Assembly: GCA_963921935.1 (NCBI GenBank)
Contig: OY998181.1
Span: forward strand, 123,028,957 to 123,092,956
Length of the DNA: 64,000 nt
DNA from: Galeruca laticollis
Lineage: Eukaryota > Arthropoda > Insecta > Coleoptera > Chrysomelidae
Direction: 5' to 3'
Each line of letters starts with the position of its first letter. The first letter of the stretch is position 1. Made by a program: the position numbers and the translations under genes. Positions 9,991-20,449 of this stretch are shown piece by piece. The notes beneath the pieces are model-generated. The model was not told the DNA's origin. It did no database searches and was given only the letters and a program-made list of their open reading frames with translations.

Positions 9991-11609
9991 CGTTTTTCAT
10001 TAAATAGACCTTGCAGGATCCCAAAGTTTCAATATTGCTCTCTCATTAATATTTTACCAAATTATATTTTTTTTATTGGAAATTTTATCGTGAAGGTGCA
10101 CAGCTTTTTGAAATCAATATGCATACACGCGACTTTGTGAGTGAACGGAAACCAAAGAAGTTCGATTTTGTATTTTATTGGAATAATGGGAAATGACAAC
10201 GCAAGGAATTATAGGGTAGGTATGGCAAAAATCGCATTTCCCGAAAGAGTAGGAACAACACACATGCGAAATATTATTCAAACTTTAATCTACTTCCCGC
10301 GATTTGAAACTCCGGCACGTATTAAATTGGACACCAGATGGTAGTTGATATTACATTTTAAGAGGATTTACCAAACCCTATTTCGACATTATTTTTCGTT
10401 TAATGAAAAAAAATTGATGTACGATTAAAGAATATTTGATACTACATCAGGATATTGTCAATGTATTAACAAATATATAAATGATGTTAGTGTAAGCTCT
10501 CTGAGCTTAAGAAATTGTTATCTACATTACTAATTTTTGGCTATATAACTCACTTAATTTGGATTGCCAAAACCGTAAATCTAAAAACGTCGGTAAAAAA
10601 AAATAGTTTGTTTACAGAAGTTGATCTTCACCTTAAATATAAATTTTGGGGATATTGTACTCAGTCTTGTATCCCTCTAAGCAGTTGAATTATCACAAGA
10701 ATAATATTTTGATTTGTGTATAAGTACAGATCATTTTCTGTTGGTAACACTGAAACTTTCGAAACAACGATTTTCAATCATCTGAACAATTTTTGGAACA
10801 AATACAAATTTATTAGTCTAATTTGTGACTTCAATTGGTTGCAATATTGAGCAAGAAAAAATTTGAACAATATTTTTCAACCGTTTGGCGTTAGTTATTT
10901 TATTTGAGAACCAACAAGGATTACCCCTTATACCCAATCTTGCCTTGATAATGTAGTGGCGAATATATCCTCAGATGGTTTCGCAAGGTATTTATGACGC
11001 TGAAATTGCTGATAATCTGGCTGTGTATCTGTGAGAGTCCAGGAAAAGATTTATACTATATCACTTGTTAAGTAATGAAAAATTGATAAAATTAATTCAG
11101 ATCAATTTACTTTTATATTGAGTGAAATGAATTGGACAGAATTCGATCTGACAAAAAATTCTTGATATTCTGTGCGGTGTGGTGGATTTGTTTCCTATCA
11201 AAACTAGTTTTATTATGGACACGATTGGTTCAATGGAAACATACTAAAGTTCATAAAACATATACGGTATCGTGAAAAACTATCGCTTAGATCTGTGTAT
11301 ACACGAAAAAATAATTTGGATTCTGGTAAACTCAGACCGACAATTATTGAAATTGGAAATTAACATTAATTCTTATTAACAAGAATTTAAAACATGTATA
11401 CAATTTGTTACTGACAAGATTATTCAGTCAATAAAAACTTTGTCACAACTTGACTCCTACCACTTTTTAAACAAGATTCTCAAACCAATGCATTTCGTCT
11501 TCACGTAGTCGCGTAGTCTAGATTACTATGAAATGGGCAGCTACATGAGAAAAATTTCCTTACAAAATCTCATATAATCACTATGTATTTTATATAATAT
11601 ATGTATAAT
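9988..11609. other. No gene seen
   Basis: About 1.6 kb without a supportable gene. A short open frame at 10,141-10,344 has no recognisable family. A scrap near 10,990-11,030 faintly resembles the FADD block of reverse transcriptases but is too short to call. The sequence is probably very old transposon debris. Confidence 0.4.
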
Positions 11610-11872
11610 AGATGCCCCCTGGCCTGAGTCATTTGAAATAAGTAAATTTTTGCATATTCATATGGGAAGAAATGCTGAGGATGAAGCTAAAGATAATTTC
11701 AGGCTGATAGCAATTATCCCGATTGTGGGGAAATTTTGTGAAATTCGGCTGAAAAAAAACTTTTGACATGATTTACTGCGTAATATGATTCTCGGTGCAC
11801 AAATCTACTGTGCATGCAATCATAAGATTAATTGATGACGTAGTCTGAGATAAGGATATTAGGGCAATAATT
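11610..11872 (+). pseudogene. Decayed LINE reverse transcriptase fragment
   Basis: One plus-strand frame, with breaks, gives PESFEISKFLHIHMG, NFRLIAIIPIVGKFCEI and STVHAIIRLIDDVV followed by a stop and DKDIRAII. These match, in the right order and spacing, the early RT blocks of Jockey/CR1-type LINEs (the P-x-S-F-K-I-A-K block, the N-x-R-P-I-S block and the T-x-x-A block). There is no endonuclease before it and no catalytic FADD after it. It is a dead scrap of an older insertion. Confidence 0.6.
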
Positions 11873-11965
11873 TAGAATGTAGAATTTTGCTTTATTTTAG
11901 ATTTTCTGGAACTATGGAACTCCAAAATAAAATAACAACTAGAAATCTAGTTAACAATCCCGGGT

Positions 11966-12288
11966 TGCTACCTGTTTCTTGATTTAATGTCTTTTAAACA
12001 GCTTAATTCTACAACAATAAACTCCCATCTAGATATAAGTAAACCACTTACCCACAAGTATTAGTCTACTTATTTTGGAAACCCGATATAAACACACGTT
12101 GCTCTTCACACACAAGGACGGCCATGACACCCGTTTCGTCCTGGCGCATGCCTCTCCAATTTCTCGTCGCAAGGACGGCTGCGTAATTGGTAGGCAACTG
12201 TTAAGTGGCACATGATCAAGGAGCGAGTATTTGGCTCATAATTCAAATATTAAACAACACAAAATGATAATAAAATAAAGACGAAACA
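11966..12288 (-). repeat. Possible 3' LTR of BEL/Pao element 1
   Basis: On the minus strand, tggtgggcggaa (a polypurine-like tract at 12,289-12,300) is followed by TGTTTCGTC, a plausible LTR start. The end was placed at a CA near 11,966 only by motif. There is no second LTR to compare, so length and end are uncertain. Confidence 0.35.
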
Positions 12289-12374
12289 TTCCGCCCACCA
12301 AAATGAACATTTATTTTCACAGCAAAATAAACAAAACATATTTAAAAATAATACTCATCATAAATTAGTGAGTT

Positions 12375-12719
12375 TATTGTGATGGAACTACAGAAGGTTT
12401 AACTACCGTTTAGTTATATAACACATCAGGCGTTTTAACCTGAACTACCCGAATAATTTGATCTTTCCCAGGGTACAGTGCTGTAATTCTACCCAACCTC
12501 CGTTTTAATGGCGGCAACTTATCATCGCGGATTAGAACAATAAAGCTGACAGCAGGTGAAGATCCAGAGTCCCACCACTTACTTCGTTGTTGTAGGGTAT
12601 TCAAGATTCCAACGAGACCAAAAATGTTGGATACACTGTTGAATAAATTGCCATATAGTTAAACGATTTATTGGGACGTCGCTTACATCTACGCCCGGAA
12701 TAGAGCTGTTAGGACCAAG
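12375..12719 (-). pseudogene. BEL/Pao integrase C-terminal part
   Basis: Minus-strand reading from the insertion junction gives LGPNSSIPGVDVSDVPINRL, then IQHFWSRWNLEYL, a one-base frameshift near 12,605, then LQQRSKWW, RDDKLPPLKRRLGRI and YPGKDQIIRVVQVKT. This is the C-terminal chromatin- or DNA-binding region of Pao integrases. It ends near VVKPSVVPS at about 12,375 after an internal stop. It belongs to the integrase core at 15,903-16,895, from which it is separated by an inserted element. Confidence 0.85.
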
Positions 12720-13193
12720 CTTAGAGTAATCATAAACATAGAGAGGGCTATTCATTCATAAACACGTTTATTTTTGCGCCAACAATTCTAAACGTCAGTA
12801 GTGAAATAATGAATGAATTACAAAAAGTGGGGATGGTATTGTAGATACATGGCCTTGGTAATTTCGGCTGTTTTTCTGACAAACTTGGCACCGCCGAACA
12901 ATGATAATCCAAAAACATTAAATTAATTAACTAAAAAGTTTATTTGGTCACTAAAACACATTGTGACGTGCTTTTTTCCCTTATAAGATTCACGGACGTC
13001 ACTATGACACCAACGGCTTCGGTACTTCCTAGTTTTCCTCGGGCGCCAGATTTTTTTGGGGTGGTTTACTCCACCGAACTCTCGAAAATACGGCGTCGAG
13101 AGTTACCAGGGTAGCCACAGATGGAGGTTCAGTAATTCCAGGGGTCTGTTGTTATGGACCTTTCTGGATACGTAGTGTGCAAACAGGCTTTAA

Positions 13194-13517
13194 TTGCTTA
13201 CCACTATCAAACAAATGAAACTACTCGCTACTGGAGAAATTATTAATTTTAATTCCACAAATAAAATTGAATTTTACATAAATGAGAAATTGCAAAAATA
13301 CCAAAATAAACTACTCGCTACTGGAGAAATTATTAATTTTAATTCCACAAATAAAATTGAATTTTACATAAATGAGAGATTGCAAAAATATCAAAATCTA
13401 CTACTAAAGATCTACGTTACTAATCAAACCAAAAGCGGACTGACACCAAGCAATAAATATTCTAGCTATTTTACAACGGAGGCGGAAAATAACGTGCAGA
13501 ATTCTACTAGTACGTAG
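13194..13517 (+). CDS. Unrecognised ORF with a 30-residue internal duplication
   Basis: A 107-residue open frame with two adjacent near-identical 30-residue units, each starting LLATGEIINFNSTNKIEF and ending LQKYQN. The DNA period is 90 bp (starts at 13,218 and 13,308), so the duplication keeps the frame. The units differ at one residue (K or R). The rest is polar, with no domain I recognise. It lies inside the non-autonomous insert. It may be a fragment of a former protein or a chance frame; the duplication being a multiple of three is weak evidence for coding. Confidence 0.3.
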   Translation: MLTTIKQMKLLATGEIINFNSTNKIEFYINEKLQKYQNKLLATGEIINFNSTNKIEFYINERLQKYQNLLLKIYVTNQTKSGLTPSNKYSSYFTTEAENNVQNSTST

Positions 13518-13734
13518 CAGGTGAAAACAATACAAAGTAACTAGTGATAATATGTCAAAATGCACAGAGAAAGCGTTATGGTTGCACTAACAGAGCGTAC
13601 TATATCGGTTCTTAGTATTTGTGTACTTTTCTAAATAAAGCGGAAGAAAATAATCAATTAACTAGTCTCGGCGGCCGGGTTAATCTCAATAGCCACCGGA
13701 ATTTCTTAGCGATTTCACTACATTCAACTAAACT

Positions 13735-14960
13735 AGGTTTTACTGATCAACATAATGGCCTATCGTACAAAATCAAATTCTCAGATAATGAAAACTACCA
13801 GCAGAATGCGAAAACCTCTCTTGGGTATCCCTGCTCGGCAGCGAATACTTTTGAGATTATTTCGTATCCCTTAAATTAAATCTGCCTTAGAGGCCTCCCG
13901 AATTGATCCCTGCTCAGCAGCGAATCCAGACGAGATTTTTCTAAGCAAGTGCAAACGAACTAAATTTTCTTAACAGTACGACGGCCTATTCAGCGGGATT
14001 AAATACTCAGATAAATTAGACTTTAAATGTTCTAACTAAAGTTTTACTGGCAAAACAACAACAGCCTATTGTACGAACTAAGCTTTTCAGTTAAAATAGA
14101 TTGACAGTAGAATCCGAAAACCTCTCCTTCGTACCCCTGCTCAGCAGCGAATACTCTCGAGATTATTTCGTATCTCTTAAATCAAATCTGCCTTAGAGGC
14201 CTCTCGAATTGATCCCTGCTCAGCAGCGAATCGAGACGAGATTTTTCTAAGCAAATGCAAAAGAAACTAAATTTTTAACAGTACAACGGCCTGTTGGGCG
14301 GGATTAAATATTCAGATGAAACAGACTCTATATGTGGTATCTCAGGTTTTACTAACAAACACCAGCCTATTGTACGAAATCAAATTCTCAGATAATGAAA
14401 GCTACCAGCAGAATGCGAGAACCTTTCTTGGGTATCCCTGCTCAGCAGCGAATACTCTCGAGATTATTTCGTATCTCTTAAATTAAATCTGCCTTAGAGG
14501 CCTCCCGAATTGATCCCTGCTCAGCAGCGAATCCAGACGAGATTTTTCTAAGCAAATGCAAAAGAAACTAAATTTTTAACAGTACAACGGCTTGTTGGGC
14601 GGGATTAAATATTCAGATGAAACAGACTCTATATGTTGTATCTAAGATTTTACTAACAAACAACAGCTTATTGTACGAAATCAAATTCTCAGATAATGAC
14701 AACTACCAGCACAATTCGAAAACCTCTCTTGGGTATCCCTGCTCAGCAGCGAATACTTTTGAGATTAATTCGTATTCCTTAAGTCAAATCTGCCTTAGAG
14801 GCCTCTCGAATTGATCCCTGCTCAGCAGCGAATCCAGACGAGATTTTTCTAAGCAAATGCAAAAGAAACTAAATTTTTATTTAACAGTACAACGGCCTGT
14901 TGGACGGGATTAAATATTCAGATAAAATTGACTCTATATGTTCTAACTTCGGAATTGTAC
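13735..14960. repeat. Four-copy tandem array, ~302-bp unit
   Basis: The marker ctgctcNgcagcgaatact occurs at 13,831, 14,137, 14,438 and 14,739, giving periods of 306, 301 and 301 bp. Each unit also holds ttttact, cctattgtacga and gccttagaggcctc. Middle units are most alike, as expected for unequal exchange. A second shorter ctgctcagcagcgaatc motif recurs about 80 bp later in each unit. The array lies inside the 12,720-15,902 insert. There is no coding signal across units. Confidence 0.9.
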
Positions 14961-15902
14961 ACAAATACTATGAATTCAAACGTTAAAATAAAAGCGGCTA
15001 AGCGTTGGATGATAATAGCTATTCACAGAAAAATTGTATATCCACTTACCTGGTTCACAAAAACCAGCCACAGTATTCGGTGTAAACACAAAGTAATTTT
15101 CAAGCAGGAAAAGAAAGAAAAAGCCCCGTTTACCTGTATGCTACGTCCTTTTATTAAATTCTCCTACCCCATTTACGAAGTCTCCTCCTTAAAATTTTGA
15201 AAATGCGCGCACATTAGCAGACTGGTTTAAGTGAACTCGACAAAAGGATATACCGGATGTCTCAGAAGCAGTACATTTATATAAAAATAAATACTCATAG
15301 GTAAATTTCGAAAGAGAGGCGATTTAATTATTAAATATAATTAAATGTATACTGCTTGGTAGCTGGAAATGAAAACATTAAAAAGTAACATCGTTACAAC
15401 ATCAAAACAAAAGAACTAAATGTTTACTCTCTAGTAGTAATGGCGCTCGTATAAACGAACCACGTTTGACATTCCTTACTACAGTACTACAACGTATTCG
15501 AAATTATCCTCAACCACACTCTGACGATATTTGCATCTTTCTTTATATGGCAATTAAACAAGTACAAAACGACTAAATAGATTACATTAAACAGGTTCTG
15601 AAATTTTGAGCAATGTTGCCACTTTTAGTTATAACCATAAAGGTATCTACGGATACAACAAATACTTGTTTAAAATTTTAAAATCAGCGACTCCAATGAA
15701 TAAATTAGTATGACTTTTTTAGTTGCATAACTTTTTAACACATTTTCAATTAACCTTCTAATTTCATTTTTCCTGCGACTAAAGAGACTGTGTAAATATG
15801 ACAAAGCAGTGGAAGTGTTCGCAAGTGAGCTTAGAATGTTACTAGATGTTTGGGGCAAGAACAAACCAAAACAAACATATCTATTTTATTTGTGAATCTG
15901 AG

Positions 15903-16895
15903 GGACCAAGAGTCAAAAAATGGTTTGGAGATAAAGCTGTCAAGTCGGTCGGGTCGCTAGACAAAGGATACAGCGGCTTTGGATTCAAAACACTTTCTAT
16001 CTAAATCAACAGCGTTTTAAACTCTTCCCCGGTAAGAATTTGATTACCTACCACTTTCTTAAAACGGGTTTTTAAGGATTTGACTTCAGCCTCCCAAATA
16101 CCACCAAAATGCGGAGCAGAAGAAGCATTAAAGTGCCATTTCAAGGGACAATTCTTCCTTGGCAGTTTTACAATACTCCTTAAGCACATTGTAAGCAGCC
16201 ACGAAGTTTGAGCCATTGTCGCTATAGAGATCTGTACACATTCCTCGCCTAGCAACGAATCGACGAAGCGCCAGAAAGGCTTCAGCTGTCAAATCTGACA
16301 CGTACTCTGAATGTACCGCCTTGGTACCAGCACAAACAATAATACAGCAATACGATTTTACGGATCGGACACCAGGGTAACGGGACACAATAGTGGAAAC
16401 AGGTCCTGCACTTTTCATGAGGGGATTAACTTCACACACTTTAAACTTGAGCAAGTTTGACATCGCAGGAGGATAGAAGACAGGATTTACACGAAAACAT
16501 CTATTATATTGGAATAGAACACATCGAATTGAAGATTCAAACGAAACAATCCAAAATTGTTGCCCAATAGAATATTGCAAGTGATTGGCGTCGAGATGAA
16601 GATATTTTTTCTCAAAATGCAAAATTAGTAAATCTGTGAGGTGGTGCCTAGTAGGTGACAATAAAGGATGTTTCACTTCACAAGGCACATCAGCATACTT
16701 AAAACGACCGCCCACCCTAAGGAAGCCCTCTTCATCGACAAAAGGAGAAATTTCACGAATTGCTTTAGACAGGGCTTTTATTCCCTTTAGGTTTGCAATT
16801 TCCACAGAAAACACCTCATATTGTATCACTTTCACCAAATATAGTAAGGTCTGATTTAATTCCAATTCAGAAGGTATCCCTTTGACAATTGTCAT
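15903..16895 (-). pseudogene. BEL/Pao integrase zinc-binding and core domains
   Basis: The minus-strand protein begins MTIVKGIPSELEL and includes the usual Pao pre-integrase block (GFLRVGGRFKYADV), the HPLLSPTRHHLTDLLILHFE segment, and an integrase core with VRSVKSYCCIIVCAGTKAVH, SDLTAEAFLALRRFV and YSDNGSNFVAAYNVL (second catalytic Asp). The expected first Asp block is degenerate (VSTIVSRYPG), and a frameshift near 16,130-16,160 precedes PHFGGIWEAEVKS, which holds the catalytic Glu. A stop at about 16,000 lies before IESVLNPKPLYPLSSDP. The gene was already damaged, or has since decayed, besides being split by the insert. Confidence 0.85.
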
Positions 16896-17059
16896 TTTTA
16901 GAAACTTCTATTTAATGTATCGAAAACAATATGTAAGAATACCTTGAATTTTCCTAAGTGAAGAATACCTAACTTTTAACCCATTTATCCAATTAAATTG
17001 GAGAACTTTGGTTACACAAACGATCATTCTCTTTTTGGCATTGATAACAGATTCTTCTT

Positions 17060-17590
17060 CTGAAAATTGAAGGACTTAATTCATGTTCACATTACAAGTT
17101 GTAGATAACCATTTAGGACCTAACAACCACAAGTCATGACCTAACAAATCTTTAGGAAACGTGCCACGTGAAACACAATCAGCTGGGTTGTCTGTGACAC
17201 TAACATAATACCAATTTTCAGGGGATACACGCTCTTGAATATGACTCACTCGGTTGGCTACATAGGTTTTGCACCTGTGAGGGGAAGACTTTATACAAGC
17301 TAATACGACTTTAGAATCAGATCACATACACCTTTTATCAAATGGGAGAATATCTCGAAAAGTTTTCTGAATATATTCTATCACGTTAGAAGCCAACACA
17401 GCTGCACACAACTCTAACCTTGGGATGCAAATAACCTTTAAAGGAGACACCTTTGATTTGCCACAGACAAGACACACATGAACACCAGCACCTTCAGAAG
17501 CGTCACAATACACATGCCCCTCAAACTTGGTTACATTATCCTTCACATTTCTTTTAGGAAGTTTAAAAGAGGACAACATACTCAATTCTT
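17060..17590 (-). pseudogene. BEL/Pao RNase H domain
   Basis: Minus-strand translation gives FEGHVYCDASEGAGVHVCLV (first catalytic Asp), KVICIPRLELCAAVLAS (Glu), then after a stop in place of Trp (about 17,320) SDSKVVLACIKSSPHRCKTY (Asp) and NPADCVSRGTFPKDLL (last Asp region). This is the standard RNase H of BEL/Pao polyproteins. It lies between the RT and integrase of the same element, in the expected order. Confidence 0.85.
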
Positions 17591-17599
17591 CCTTATACT

Positions 17600-18575
17600 G
17601 ATGCCAGTTTCTGTTTAAGTCTGGTGGTGAAGCCTCATCCCAATCTAAACCTCTACTCTAAGTAGCCTGCATAATACATTTTGCAACAAACGTTAGAGGG
17701 GATAAAAACCCTAAAGGATCATAAATCCTTACCATTTCTAATAACACATTTCTTTTAGTAGCTGGCCTCTCCCGAGCATCCCCCTATAACTAAAACAATC
17801 ACTGGATGGGTCCCATTGAAAACCTACAACCTTTAAGTTTAAATTATAGAACTGATGATGTTGAGCCGGAATACCACTTAATGCTTCTGGATGACTATTA
17901 CACCATTTCCTAAGTTCAAATCAAACTTTGCCCAATAACTGAATAAGCTGCTGGACTATAGACACTGCCTGTGCAACGGTTTCTGCCCCACTGACCACGT
18001 CATCGACATAAATACTGAAATACCAACTGTTTAAAGATACGAATTGCCAAATATGGACTTGAACCTACACCATACGTCACAGTATTTAATCTATATTCTG
18101 ACAATTCATCGCCAATATTGAACCTCCACAGAATTCTTTGATAGTCTCTCTATCAGCAGGTAACAACAAAATCTGCCTATACATTAAATGTTACGTTATA
18201 CAACCTAAATTTCAACAAAATATTCACAATATCAGTTTGCAAAGGAGGACCCACAAGAATATTATCATTGAAAGACGAACCATACGCTGTCTTTGCTGAA
18301 GCATCGAAGACCACTCTCAGCTTAGTTGACACACTTTCAGGCTTCAAAACATAATGATGTGGAATCTAGTATTCACCTATTCCCATTTCATTAGCCTCTA
18401 TTTTTGACATGTGCCCCTGGGCGATGTAGTCACGTATGAACTAAAAATGACCTAAACTTGCTCTTTCCTGAAGGAATGGAAGAATCACTACATATCTCCC
18501 AATTTCATCTCTAGAATGAGTGTTTTTGAGGTGTTCCTCACATGCAACTGCTTGATTTGAAGATTTGAAAATCCA
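17600..18575 (-). pseudogene. BEL/Pao reverse transcriptase, broken
   Basis: In pieces separated by stops and shifts, the minus strand gives CEEHLKNTHSRDEIGRYVV, LPFLQERASLG, VVFDASAKTAYGSSFND, NILVGPPLQTDIVNILLKF, then RILWRFN, and IYVDDVVSGAETVAQAV. The last holds the catalytic YVDD at 17,999-18,010. These are the diagnostic RT blocks of BEL/Pao elements. Protease and Gag should lie further upstream (above 18,575) but are gone. Confidence 0.8.
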
Positions 18576-18639
18576 CTACAGATTGGGATTTCCTCCAAAA
18601 AAGTGATTCCACACAGCAAGGATCGAAACAATAAATTTC

Positions 18640-20225
18640 ATTAAAAAATCTTCGAGAGAAGACTTGACCCGACTATACAAGAAGTTAATAGAAAAACGTT
18701 GCAAGGCATCACAAAACATCTGGTTTAATCAAAATGCCTTAGAAAAGAAGTAATACCAAATTATGTGAATATAGAATAACATAATAAAACACCTCAAGCC
18801 CAAAAAGCTCTAAAATGTGCTCAACGAATTGAATAGGAAAGTAAAAAATGGTTTAGAATAAGACACATACATAAAATAAGTACATTCTGAACTCACGTTC
18901 CAACTACATTCAGTAGAATTTCACTCTTTAGACGATAAAATCAGAGAAAGTGTGTGCACGATTAAGCATAAGAAATTTAGGAAACCAGAGCAGAAACTAC
19001 GAAAACTTGAATACACACAGCATATAATTCAATAGTTTAAACATCATGAAACTGTAAGTACTTACATACCATCACAATTTGCACCACTATTTGAAAACCT
19101 TTCAACCACTAATTTTACTAATAGTGAAATATAATTTCCAAATAAAGGTTTAAAGTAAAGCATACCACCAAAATTTACGAATAATATTGAACAAATATTA
19201 GCTACAGAATAAGAAATTGCTTCGAAATCTAATTCCAATAATTTTCTTTATAAGAAATCACTAATCGCCAATTTAATCAAAAATATTGAACCGTCAAAGG
19301 TTAAACGTCAAACAAAAAATGACATTTAAGTTTGAAATTCAATTAAAGAGAAAATAGAAAATAATTACCTCACAATTACAAAATCTGACAAAGACAATAC
19401 CACTGTTATATTAAAAACTAAAGATTATAAATCCAAAATAAATAACTTTATAGAATCAAGTGATGTACAAATTCTCCGAGCAGACCCAACTTAAAAGTTT
19501 TCTAATAATGTAAGAGAGATTGTTAATTATTCAAATTATCATTTAAGTGATTATGAGAAGAAATGCATCATACATATAAATCCTCAATCTCCATAATTAT
19601 ATGGAACCGTTTAATTACATAAAATATCGAAACCAATTAGACCTGTAGATAATAAATTAGCTAAAAAATTCAACAATTTACTTAATAATTCCGGATATAT
19701 GTCTAAATACTCAATTAAGAATTCTATAGAACTTATCAAAAAATGAACCATGTTCGCCGATTACCAGGAATAAACTAGAACGAAAATCAAAAAATTAAAA
19801 ACATTCAATTTACAAAATAACTCTAAACTCATTTCATTTTATATTACCAATATAATCAATAAAATTCCTCCAAAAGAATGTCTAATACTTGAAAGAAAAT
19901 CACTAGAAGATACAAATATTAATCCAGGAATAATATCAGATATACTTAATTTATTTGATGTATGTATTAATCAGAATTATTTCACTTTTGACAATAAGGT
20001 ATACCACCAATTTTGGCAAACATTTTTTTGGACAATTTCGAAAGAAAAATATTGGAACGTAACATTTCAAAAAATATCTTATTTTGGTATAGATATATAG
20101 AAGACAGCTTGTTTTATAGTTTATATGTATTTTTAATCCATATTAATAATTGACACCCAAACATTAAATTTACATTAGAAGTTGAAGAAAATAACTCAAT
20201 CTATTTTCAGTTAATAGTGTATATC
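18640..20225 (+). pseudogene. Penelope-like reverse transcriptase relic
   Basis: The plus strand reads, across several stops, LRKLEYTQHII, YIPSQFAPLFENLSTTNF, YLTITKSDKDNTTVILKTKD, LAKKFNNLLNNSGYMSK, LNLFDVCINQNYFTFDNKVY, ANIFLDNFERKILERN and HPNIKFTLEVEENNSIYF. These are the RT blocks typical of Penelope-like elements (for example ITKSDKGNTTVIL and the NYF-x-F-N-x-K-x-Y block). The catalytic YVDD-type motif is changed to RYIEDSL near 20,090. The Met-Gly-Ser block after the Tyr is lost. The GIY-YIG endonuclease that normally follows the RT is missing; homology ends about 20 residues before the point where the other two Penelope copies in the window begin. Confidence 0.75.
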
Positions 20226-20449
20226 TTGAGCTAGTGGATGGTCAGCAAATTTAGATTTTGAAGAATTCATGGAAGATGAGGAGTACAGATAGCGGCGTTT
20301 TTGAATGAAGAAGAAATATGTTTGAAAGCCTGAAGAATACTAAAAATCTCTCCTGTATGTATGCTACATAAAGTGGGCAGCCGAGTAATACTTATAATAT
20401 TGTGCGTAGTAGCGACGGCACATCCGACAGCGATGAAAATTTTGGTTGA

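Larger units (their letters stand above)
12720..15902. mobile_element. 3.18-kb non-autonomous DNA element with 8-bp target duplication
   Basis: The insert lies between two copies of ggaccaag (12,712-12,719 and 15,903-15,910). Removing it and one copy restores the integrase frame exactly (HFLTLGPNSS). Its ends are imperfect inverted repeats: left CTTAGAGTAATCATAAACAT, right (reverse complement) CTCAGATTCACAAATAAAAT. An 8-bp duplication fits the hAT or P superfamilies. No transposase is encoded. Inside are a 90-bp in-frame duplication and a four-copy array of about 302 bp. A cctcgggcgccag motif near 13,038 resembles a retroviral-type lysine-tRNA primer site in reverse, with nothing else to support an LTR. 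Confidence 0.8.
11960..18575 (-). mobile_element. BEL/Pao retrotransposon 1, 5'-truncated, interrupted
   Basis: On the minus strand the order is reverse transcriptase (18,575 to about 17,600), RNase H (about 17,590-17,060), zinc-binding and core integrase (16,895-15,903), integrase C-terminal domain (12,719-12,375), a tggtgggcgga polypurine-like tract and a probable 3' LTR. This is the BEL/Pao order. Gag, protease and the 5' LTR are absent, the element ending near 18,575 beside a Penelope relic. A 3.18-kb element is inserted inside the integrase, with the 8-bp ggaccaag repeated on both sides. Confidence 0.85.

Noticed and set aside
10141..10344. 67-residue open frame on the plus strand
   Set aside because: No recognisable family, no supporting neighbours, and of a length expected by chance.
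10980..11060. Short frame reading IADNLAVYL, like an RT FADD block
   Set aside because: Only nine residues fit, and no other RT block lies at the right distance on the same strand.
13030..13050. cctcgggcgccag read as a reverse lysine-tRNA primer site of another LTR element
   Set aside because: No LTR pair, no polypurine tract and no Gag or Pol around it; the match is short.
13730..14960. Regular repeats considered as a CRISPR array
   Set aside because: The repeat unit is the whole 302-bp block with no spacer/repeat alternation, and the setting is an arthropod transposon.
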